From JBCDGZ01 sp038750655 (lineage in GTDB: Bacteria > Bacteroidota > Bacteroidia > Chitinophagales > Saprospiraceae): DNA of 14,037 nt. Numbering within the stretch: position 1 is the first letter of the stretch; every line of letters begins with the position of its first letter. Positions 1-6,202 of this stretch are shown piece by piece. The notes beneath the pieces were generated by a model. That model was not told where the DNA came from. It saw only the letters and a list, made by a program, of their open reading frames with translations, and did not search any database. The DNA lies in NCBI GenBank assembly GCA_038750655.1, contig JBCDGZ010000165.1, forward strand, positions 1 through 14,037. The letters run 5' to 3'. The position numbers and the translations under genes were made by a program.

Positions 1-89
1 CTTTTATAACGATTAAAACAAAGGTATGAATTCCTTATTGAAAATAAATTATGTATTACATTTTTTTTATTACTTTAACTAATAGTTGA

Positions 90-2117
90 CTATTTTGACC
101 GTTTAATCTCCACAATTTCTACTCTACGCTCTACGGCCGCCGGTACGCTATAGACCGAATTGCGCCGATCCTGCAAGTCATCGCTGATGCCGGTGGCCGC
201 CGTGGTCTCGCCAAAGGAGCGCTCAGAGATGATGAGCTGTCCGCTGCGGATGAAGGACAAAAAAACGCCTTCGGCATAGCTGTCGAAATGATTGCGGAGG
301 CTACTTACGCGGCGCTTACCCAAAGACAGGTTATAATCGCTCTGAGCGCGGGGGCTGGTGAAGCCTTTGATGAAGATTTCGACTTTTTCGCCCTGGTTGA
401 GCCGCTTGAGCAGGATGTCGGAAAAAAGGCGTAGGTGCTCATAGCCCTTGCGGACTTTGGACTCGAAGAAATCGTCGAGTTCGTATTCGGCCTGCAGCGC
501 CAACTCGCTATCTTCGATGGGGCGGGTATATTCCTGAATGTATTCTGCCTTGAGGGCATAGTAAGGGCGATAAGTTTCTTCGTAGGATTTTTTGGTGGTG
601 GTACGCCGAGTACGCCGATCAGGCTCGTCGTTGTGGAAATAGAGGGCCAAGGGTAGAAAGTCTTCCAGGGTTTCGGGGACTTTCTCGACGGGAGGCAGAT
701 CGACTAGTGGATCGATGGGAGGTGTGGGCGGCTCGGTGACGACGATGGGGGTGCTATCGGCGGGCGGCGGTACGAGGGTATCGTGGGGAGGAGCTACGAA
801 GGTATCGCGGGGCAGCAGCACCCGGTAAATGTCATTACAACAGGATTTATTGTTTTTGTCTAAATAAAAGGAGCCGGTGCGATTGGAGGCCATATAGGCT
901 ACAGTAGAGTCGGCATTAAGCACAAAGTAGAGATCGTTATAGCTGCTGTTGAGGGGATAGCCGGTATGTTGGGGAGGCATCCAGCCTTCGGCCGAGCGCA
1001 GGGTCTGAAAGATGTCGTAGCCCCCCATGCCCTGATGTCCTTCGGAGCTGAAGAACAGGGTGCCGGAGGCATTGTGGTAGAAGGGCGAGGCCTCGTTGGC
1101 GGGGGTATTGATGGCAGCGATGTTGACGGCTTCGCCGCAATCGCCGCTGCTTTTGATCGGTGCCACCCAGAGATCGAGCTGGCCTTGGCCCCCGGGGCGA
1201 TCTGAGACGAAGAAGAGCAGCTCCTGCTGGTTGACCTCGTCGTAGCCGATGTTGGGCTGGGTGGTGGTGTAGCCGGGGAGGTTGATCTTATCAGAAAGCT
1301 TTTGGGCCTTGTTCCAGCGGCGGCGCTTCACGTTCCAGGTCCGAAAATACAGCTCACAGCGTATCTGTGTATCCGAGCTGTATTCGCAGATGTTGTAATA
1401 CAATCGTTTCCCATCGCGGCTGAAGGCATTGTGCGCCGTGTGCTTTCCCTTCGCGTTAAAGCCTCGGCCTAGTGGTCGCCCCTTCGCCCCCTTGACGGAG
1501 CGCAGCACCTTGGAGAAGCGTCGGGGGGGCACGTGCTCGTCCTCGCGAAATTCATACCTTAGCGAGCTGTAGTATAGGCTGTCGCCTTTCAAATAAGGGC
1601 CAAATTCCGAATATGGAGTATTGATCCGCTTGTTGAGGTGCTGAACATCTGTTCCGTCCGATGCTGCGATAATAGCCATTGCCCACTCGGCATCAGCGAT
1701 GGCCCGCCGGGCCGCTGGCGCAAAGGTTTTATTTTCACTTCCCCCCTCCCCTAGATATTGCTGATAATAATCAATAGCCTTGGCATATTCCCCCTGCCCT
1801 CTCTTAACTTCTGCCAAATAAAATAAAGTCAGCGGAAAGCGATCCTTCTGCTCACTGACGGCCACCTTGCGGTAATATTCTTCGGCAATATCGTAGGCAT
1901 AAAACGCCCGGGCTACTCCCGCCAGTTTGTAGGCCACCCCTATTTTTTTAGCGTTCATCTCCAGGGCAGAGCTGTAATATTCTAATGCCGCATGGTAGTT
2001 CTTTTTCTCCATCGCCTCATCCCCAGCCTTAATGTAAGCCTTGAGGCTCTGGGCCGAAAGCGGCCCACCAGCCATGAGGAATAAACAACAGAGTAAGAGT
2101 TGATTACAATAAAACAT
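90..2117 (-). CDS. PorE-like TPR / PD40 beta-propeller / OmpA-domain protein (T9SS-associated)
   Basis: 675 residues. Seen: an N-terminal signal peptide (hydrophobic LLLCCLFLMAGG, likely cut after SAQ near residue 23), TPR-like helices at about 25-150, then PD40/WD40-like blades at about 170-435 (AFSRDGKRLYYN, LLFFVSDRPGGQGQLDLW, SGTLFFSSEG...GGYDIF, VAYMASNRTGS). A Pro-rich linker (443-478) and LYFHNDEPD (492-500) lead into an OmpA-like C-terminal domain (about 545-672) with GFTSPRAQSDYN at 585-596 and ERRVEI at 663-668. This order matches PorE of the T9SS, which tethers the PorK/N-containing ring to peptidoglycan. Odd: the usual Asp of the OmpA motif (GYTD) is Ser here. The gene follows the PorP-like gene by 16 bases, so they are probably co-transcribed. 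No hairpin terminator is visible in bases 1-89 after its stop. The OmpA/TPR assignment is firm; a specifically PorE role is inference, since Bacteroidota carry many paralogues of this architecture. Confidence 0.88.
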   Translation of the reverse strand: MFYCNQLLLCCLFLMAGGPLSAQSLKAYIKAGDEAMEKKNYHAALEYYSSALEMNAKKIGVAYKLAGVARAFYAYDIAEEYYRKVAVSEQKDRFPLTLFYLAEVKRGQGEYAKAIDYYQQYLGEGGSENKTFAPAARRAIADAEWAMAIIAASDGTDVQHLNKRINTPYSEFGPYLKGDSLYYSSLRYEFREDEHVPPRRFSKVLRSVKGAKGRPLGRGFNAKGKHTAHNAFSRDGKRLYYNICEYSSDTQIRCELYFRTWNVKRRRWNKAQKLSDKINLPGYTTTQPNIGYDEVNQQELLFFVSDRPGGQGQLDLWVAPIKSSGDCGEAVNIAAINTPANEASPFYHNASGTLFFSSEGHQGMGGYDIFQTLRSAEGWMPPQHTGYPLNSSYNDLYFVLNADSTVAYMASNRTGSFYLDKNNKSCCNDIYRVLLPRDTFVAPPHDTLVPPPADSTPIVVTEPPTPPIDPLVDLPPVEKVPETLEDFLPLALYFHNDEPDRRTRRTTTKKSYEETYRPYYALKAEYIQEYTRPIEDSELALQAEYELDDFFESKVRKGYEHLRLFSDILLKRLNQGEKVEIFIKGFTSPRAQSDYNLSLGKRRVSSLRNHFDSYAEGVFLSFIRSGQLIISERSFGETTAATGISDDLQDRRNSVYSVPAAVERRVEIVEIKRSK

Positions 2118-2133
2118 AGTTTGTCTTGATGAG

Positions 2134-3153
2134 CTAGAAAATAGGACAGGCCTTAAAGGTTTTTACCGGCTTGACTTTGGTGATGACGTAAATAAGCGAG
2201 ACTTCGGGGCCTCCCTGGCCATTGGTCGCTGTACTAAAATCGGAGATGTTTATATCATAGCTCAACCCCATTCGCCAGGATTGGTAATGCACCTCGAAGG
2301 TTGGAATCAGTGCATCTAAATTGGTAAAACTATGTCTAAAGGAAGTCGTAAATTGTATCGCTAGTTCTTTTCCCTTTTCCTTGTTCAGCTGGTATTGCAG
2401 TCCTCCCCCGAGCACCAACTCGGCCGCCGTTCCCTGAATCTGCCCCAGCACCTGCGCCAAATAAGCCATATTGTCCGAAAACTGGCGCTGCCCAAAAGAA
2501 TAAAGGCTGATTCGCATGGGCAGTCTTAGCTCCTCTTCTTCATCAAAATTGCGCCTAGGCCGATTCAAGTGAAATAAGCCAACACCAACGTTTACCCTGC
2601 TCTTGCCATCATAGGATTTCAGAAAGACATTCACCCCCGCAGCAACATCGATAAACCCAACATTGGTGTTCTGGATGGACTCCCGAGGATCAAGCAGTGG
2701 ATTAAAAAGCTCTCCGTCGTACTGATTTTCAAACCGCAATTGATCCATCTCAAAAGAGCGCTGCCCGCCTCCAAACTGAAAGCCTGCACTCATCGCCGCA
2801 TTGTCACTCAATATCTGGGTGTACGAACCACTGAGGTTCAACTGCGTCAGGCTCAGCTCCGAATCTCCGGCCTGATCGATGTTAAAGATACCACCGAAGG
2901 CGAAGTAACCATTGCGAAATTTGCGATGGAAATACTTCATATCAAAAGAGCCCGAAAAGGTCAGATAAGGCACCGGCACCGACTGCCATTGACTGCGATA
3001 GTTGCCGATGAAGCGCATATCTTCCAGAAAAGCTCCGGTCAAGGCAGGATTAATATTAAGCGGCGTATTGTAATATTGCGAAAAATGAATGTCCTGCGAA
3101 TAGCCAATAAAGCAGAGGAAAATAAGGTACGTGAGGAGTAAGCCTTTTTTCAT
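2134..3153 (-). CDS. PorP/SprF family type IX secretion system outer-membrane protein
   Basis: 339 residues, the normal length for the family. Seen: a signal peptide (MKKGLLLTYLIFLCFIGYSQ, cut near residue 20), the family signature HFSQYYNTPLNINPALTG (23-40), GLFHLNRP (192-199), GLSYDINISDF (296-306) followed by GGPEVSLIY (314-322), and the terminal CPIF that resembles the CPRF-like end common in this family. Alternating hydrophobic strands throughout fit an outer-membrane beta-barrel. Known of the family: PorP in Porphyromonas and SprF in Flavobacterium are needed for secretion and surface attachment of T9SS cargo; SprF acts on the SprB adhesin. It is the first gene of a minus-strand pair with the OmpA protein downstream. 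The start is set by the signal peptide; upstream is AT-rich with no Shine-Dalgarno sequence, and I found no convincing promoter. Which paralogue this is cannot be decided from one window. Confidence 0.93.
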   Translation of the reverse strand: MKKGLLLTYLIFLCFIGYSQDIHFSQYYNTPLNINPALTGAFLEDMRFIGNYRSQWQSVPVPYLTFSGSFDMKYFHRKFRNGYFAFGGIFNIDQAGDSELSLTQLNLSGSYTQILSDNAAMSAGFQFGGGQRSFEMDQLRFENQYDGELFNPLLDPRESIQNTNVGFIDVAAGVNVFLKSYDGKSRVNVGVGLFHLNRPRRNFDEEEELRLPMRISLYSFGQRQFSDNMAYLAQVLGQIQGTAAELVLGGGLQYQLNKEKGKELAIQFTTSFRHSFTNLDALIPTFEVHYQSWRMGLSYDINISDFSTATNGQGGPEVSLIYVITKVKPVKTFKACPIF

Positions 3154-3723
3154 AATTAAAAATTAGTGTTGCAGGAAGGAAGCGTTGATAATGTAACAGT
3201 GCGGCTGAAGAAAAGTACATTTTTTCAAAAAAATATTTTACTTCATAAGCACTTGATAGTAAGCAATTTAGTTTCAAAAAACAGCAACAAATTATATCTA
3301 AAACGTATTTATTTTAATTCTATTATTATGGAATTTTCACCGATTCTCCGTCTATGTACCGAACACTCGTCATCTACAGGTACCAAAGGTGGTGATTTTG
3401 GCACTTCTTGCGGCCCGAACTGCACAGAATGTATGGTATTCTTGTACCTGTAGATCAAGTTGGGGGCCGGCGGAGGCGGTTGGGAGGGCCCACCCTCAAA
3501 GCCCCAAACTATGCCTGCACTCGTATATATTACCATTGCCTCTACTATCTTACTTGGCCTCAATATCCGGGCGCACCATCTTATCTTACGCGACTCTTTA
3601 ACCGGAGTTACCTCTTCTCTATCCTCTCTCTACACAATTTATAAAAATACCTTCTAATATAAAGAAATTACTACCTTAATGTCAGATTTAAGTGCAAATC
3701 ATCCTTAAATAAGACGACCTCAT
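3154..3723. other. 570-base spacer between porP-like gene and coaE, with a GC-rich island
   Basis: Divergent spacer that must hold the promoters of the porP-like gene (minus) and of coaE (plus). The edges (3200-3330 and 3640-3720) are AT-rich, but about 3340-3580 is visibly GC-richer and contains a 12-bp inverted repeat (3372-3383 with 3444-3455) and a G-tract run (3462-3488). Small frames exist but none is convincing. One is a 41-codon plus frame at 3328-3453 ending in GTSCGPNCTECMVFLYL. Another is a 48-codon plus frame at 3511-3657 with one hydrophobic stretch (ALVYITIASTILLGLNI). The third is an 84-codon minus frame at 3309-3563 with a PPPPAP run. None has a recognisable family. I could not find a good Bacteroidota promoter pair; TATAATTTG on the minus strand near 3291-3299 is a weak -7-like match without a -33 element. 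Confidence 0.6.
3372..3455. repeat. 12-bp perfect inverted repeat with 60-base loop
   Basis: ATCTACAGGTAC at 3372-3383 is matched exactly by GTACCTGTAGAT at 3444-3455. The arms do not extend further in either direction. No T run follows, so it is not an intrinsic terminator. The loop holds a TGCGGCCCGAACTGCA-like stretch. It could be a structured RNA, a protein-binding site or a remnant of a small mobile element; the sequence does not decide. Confidence 0.55.
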
Positions 3724-4323
3724 ATGTTAAAGATTGGAATTACGGGTGGGATTGGCAGTGGGAAGACCACCGTCTGTCAGTTTTTCGAATTGTTTGGCAT
3801 CCCGGTTTATTATGCGGATCCTAGAGCCAAGGCGTTGATGACTGAGGATGCGGCCCTCGTCGAGCAAGTCAAAACCATCTTTGGCGAAGCGGCTTACCTA
3901 CCGGACGGCAGCTTGAACCGCAAGCACATCGCGGGGATTGCCTTTCAGGATAAATCTCGCCTGGCCCTGCTCAATGCGGCCGTCCATCCTGCGGTGGCTC
4001 GCGACGGCGAGCGCTGGAATGCCGAGCAAAGCGACGCCCCCTACACCCTCAAAGAAGCCGCCCTGCTTTTCGAAAGTGGCAGCTATGAACAGCTGGATAA
4101 AATCATTACCATCTTTGCTCCCCGCGAGCTGCGCCTGCAAAGGGTCCTACAGCGCGATCAGAGCGACCGCGCCGACGTCGAAGCTAGAATGGATCAGCAG
4201 ATGCCCGAAGAAGAAAAGCTTCGGCTCGCCGACTATGTTATCCATAACGACGGCCAAAAGCTGCTCCTTCCTCAGGTCGTGGCGGTCCATCGCCAATTAC
4301 TGGCCCTATCCGCAGCGACTTAA
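3724..4323 (+). CDS. coaE: Dephospho-CoA kinase
   Basis: 199 residues, typical for the family. The enzyme phosphorylates the 3'-hydroxyl of dephospho-CoA with ATP, the last step of coenzyme A synthesis, in the cytoplasm. Seen: the P-loop GGIGSGKT at 8-15, the Asp of YADPRAK at 32 (catalytic/base position in the family), LLNAAVHPAV (82-91), EAALLFESG (111-119), a lid-region Arg stretch around 134-146 (RELRLQRVLQRD), RMDQQM (155-160) and ADYVIHNDG (169-177). The ATG at 3724 sits directly before the P-loop, as in other CoaE proteins, so the start is secure. It lies alone on the plus strand. Its TAA (4321-4323) interlocks with the stop codon of the convergent rtcB, leaving no room for an intergenic terminator. 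Nothing in the sequence is unusual. Confidence 0.96.
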   Translation: MLKIGITGGIGSGKTTVCQFFELFGIPVYYADPRAKALMTEDAALVEQVKTIFGEAAYLPDGSLNRKHIAGIAFQDKSRLALLNAAVHPAVARDGERWNAEQSDAPYTLKEAALLFESGSYEQLDKIITIFAPRELRLQRVLQRDQSDRADVEARMDQQMPEEEKLRLADYVIHNDGQKLLLPQVVAVHRQLLALSAAT

Positions 4324-5723
4324 GCCTTATCCATTCGTACGATGCGCGGCAGGAAGGTCCCGACCACATCAACCAGAGCGGACTGCGCGGCCATCACCTC
4401 TCGGATGTCCTTATAGGCCATCGGGGCTTCATCCAAGCCCCCGCCGATCAGCGTCACCCCCTGATCCTGCAAAAAGCGTTTTAGCTCTTTGGCGTGGATA
4501 TTTTGACGAGCTTTGGTGCGCGACATTCTGCGACCCGCGCCGTGAGAGGCTGAGCTTAGGGATTCCGGATCGCCCTTGCCACGGACAATGTAGCCCGGTG
4601 CAGTCATTGAGCCGGGGATAATGCCCAGTACGCCCTTCTGCGCGGGAGTGGCCCCTTTGCGGTGGACGATCAGCTCGCGGCCGTCGGCTTGCAGCTCTTT
4701 CCAGGCGAAGTTGTGGTGGTTTTCGACCATGGTCAGGGGCGGTAGGCCCAGCGAGTGGCTCATGCGGCGGTGGATATGGTGATGGCAAGCCGATGCGTAG
4801 TCGCCGGCCAGGTTCATCGCCAGCCAGTATTCCATGCCTTCCTCGCTATCCAAGGACAGCCAGGCCAAGTGCTTGGCCTCTTTAGGCAGTAGGCATTGCT
4901 CCATCGCTACTTTGGTATAATGACGGGCAATGTTGGCGCCCAGGCCCCGCGAGCCGGAGTGCGACAATAGGCCCAAATATTCACCAGTAGGTAGCTTCCA
5001 TTCGTTTTCCGGGTCTTCAATATTTACAATCCCAAATTCAACGAAGTGGTTACCAGATCCCGAGCTTCCGATCTGCTTGTACGCTCGATCTTTCAAGCTA
5101 CGGACAATCGGAATTTCTTTAAACTCCTTACGCGCCAAAACTGGGTCATCCATCGGGTCGTCAAAGCTATTGTACCCAAAGCGAGCATTGTCTTCTAATA
5201 ACTGACGAAAGTAGCTGCGCTCCTCGACTAACTTTTGAGCGGGTAAATCGAAAATAGAAAGGCACATTCGGCAGCCAATATCCACGCCTACCCCATATGG
5301 AATGACCGCATTTTCGGTAGCCAGCACTCCACCGATTGGCAATCCATAGCCATGATGAGCATCCGCCATTAAGGCTCCCGATACGGCAACCGGTAGACGC
5401 ATCGCGGTTTCCATTTGCTGGTGGGCCCCCTCCTCGATATTTTTTATTCCATACACCTTATAAGGTTCAACATTGGGACGCAGCGCGATCTCTGCCTTAT
5501 CCGAACCTTTGCGCTTTTGCAGGGCATCCACAATCTGCTTAAGGTGCTCTTGCTCAGCGTATTTAGTTGGATCAGCCAATAAATCAACTAATAAATCTAT
5601 CGCCTCTTGCTTTTTCAAGTGGCGAAAATGCTTGGCCACAATGGTCAATGCCAGCGACTTGGCTGGCCCGTTTGGAAAGCGAATTTTACGTAAATCTTTT
5701 CCTCGTAATCTTAGTTTAGCCAT
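4320..5723 (-). CDS. rtcB: RtcB family RNA ligase (3'-phosphate / 5'-OH joining)
   Basis: 467 residues. RtcB joins 2',3'-cyclic phosphate or 3'-phosphate RNA ends to 5'-OH ends using GTP and Mn2+, through a GMP-histidine intermediate. Seen: GVGVDIGCRM (144-153, metal-binding Asp148 and Cys151), SGSGNHF (221-227, Asn225/His226), LLSHSGSRG (252-260, His255), ENHHNFAW (334-341, His337), VHRKGATPA (353-361) and ASHGAGRRMSR (392-402), in which His394 is the expected guanylylated residue. All catalytic residues are therefore present. It has an N-terminal extension of about 80 residues before the conserved core, as in longer RtcB forms, and is longer than E. coli RtcB (408). No archease, rtcA or rtcR lies beside it. 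It overlaps the end of coaE by four bases in convergent orientation. Role inferred: tRNA/RNA repair; the physiological substrate in this organism is unknown. Confidence 0.94.
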   Translation of the reverse strand: MAKLRLRGKDLRKIRFPNGPAKSLALTIVAKHFRHLKKQEAIDLLVDLLADPTKYAEQEHLKQIVDALQKRKGSDKAEIALRPNVEPYKVYGIKNIEEGAHQQMETAMRLPVAVSGALMADAHHGYGLPIGGVLATENAVIPYGVGVDIGCRMCLSIFDLPAQKLVEERSYFRQLLEDNARFGYNSFDDPMDDPVLARKEFKEIPIVRSLKDRAYKQIGSSGSGNHFVEFGIVNIEDPENEWKLPTGEYLGLLSHSGSRGLGANIARHYTKVAMEQCLLPKEAKHLAWLSLDSEEGMEYWLAMNLAGDYASACHHHIHRRMSHSLGLPPLTMVENHHNFAWKELQADGRELIVHRKGATPAQKGVLGIIPGSMTAPGYIVRGKGDPESLSSASHGAGRRMSRTKARQNIHAKELKRFLQDQGVTLIGGGLDEAPMAYKDIREVMAAQSALVDVVGTFLPRIVRMDKA

Positions 5724-5800
5724 AACTCAAAATATAGGTATTGTTGAATGTAACGAATAAGCTACAAGTCCAGCGCTCAAATGGTTCCATCAATCGGGTA

Positions 5801-5816
5801 TACCCTAAATAGGGTA
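5801..5816. promoter_or_regulatory. Perfect 7-2-7 palindrome TACCCTA-AA-TAGGGTA, candidate operator
   Basis: The 16-base sequence TACCCTAAATAGGGTA is an exact inverted repeat with seven-base arms and a two-base centre. It lies 386 bases before the ATG of the giant repeat gene and 77 bases upstream of rtcB. A near copy occurs at 10674-10689 before the second giant gene. The 7-2-7 layout is the layout used by NarL-type (LuxR/GerE HTH) response regulators, though the bases are not the exact NarL consensus. Binding by such a regulator is inference. Confidence 0.5.
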
Positions 5817-5893
5817 AGTCACTAGTCGATACTTGCACCTGCTTGCACTTTTGCTTAACTTTAGGGGCAAAATGGAGGCAAAAAAGCACCTCA

Positions 5894-5938
5894 TTTCTAA
5901 GAAACTTAGGAAAAATAGGTATCTTTAAGCCTTAGAAA
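5894..5938. repeat. 8-bp inverted repeat in the leader region
   Basis: TTTCTAAG (5894-5901) and CTTAGAAA (5931-5938) are exact reverse complements separated by 29 bases. The arms are AT-rich and could pair by chance; there is no following T run in either direction that would make a terminator. Confidence 0.3.
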
Positions 5939-6042
5939 ATACGTTATAAGAGCTAGATATGCGCCTCAATTAAATGAGTAAACTACATCAGCTCACCCCA
6001 ACATCTCACAATAGCAAAGCAATCCAATACGGTAACCTGACT

Positions 6043-6073
6043 TTTGAAATCCACATTTCATAAGTTCCGTTTG
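6043..6073 (+). promoter_or_regulatory. Candidate promoter for the 6203 gene
   Basis: TTTG at 6043-6046, a 19-base spacer, then TCCGTTTG at 6066-6073. This fits the Bacteroidota form TTTG-N19/21-TAnnTTTG with one mismatch (C for A in the -7 element). It would start a leader of roughly 120 bases. The match is modest and could be chance. Confidence 0.3.
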
Positions 6074-6202
6074 CGATCCCAAACTCCAGCATTCAAAGGA
6101 TTAAATAAATCTTACAGCATATAGCCCTGCGCTATGTATGTCTGTTGGTTTTTATAATTTAACCCAATTGTCATCCTATTTTACACCTTAAATTGTGATT
6201 TC

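Larger units (their letters stand above)
5724..6202. other. 479-base divergent spacer between rtcB and the giant repeat gene
   Basis: Holds the upstream regions of rtcB (minus) and the 6203 gene (plus). It contains a perfect 7-2-7 palindrome at 5801-5816, a weaker 8-bp inverted repeat TTTCTAAG/CTTAGAAA (5894-5901 with 5931-5938), and a candidate promoter at 6043-6073. No open frame of note, tRNA or terminator is visible. No promoter matching the Bacteroidota form was found for rtcB. Confidence 0.6.

Noticed and set aside
1..89. Possible terminator after the PorE-like gene
   Set aside because: The stretch is AT-rich with T runs but no stem could be built next to them on the relevant strand.
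3309..3563. 84-codon minus-strand frame with a Pro-rich run
   Set aside because: No start context, no homology I recognise, and it spans the inverted repeat and G-tract run, which better explain the base composition.
3938..4621. 227-codon plus-strand frame crossing the coaE-rtcB junction
   Set aside because: It overlaps strongly supported coaE and rtcB in other frames, and its product is Ser/Pro/Arg-rich without any family motif.
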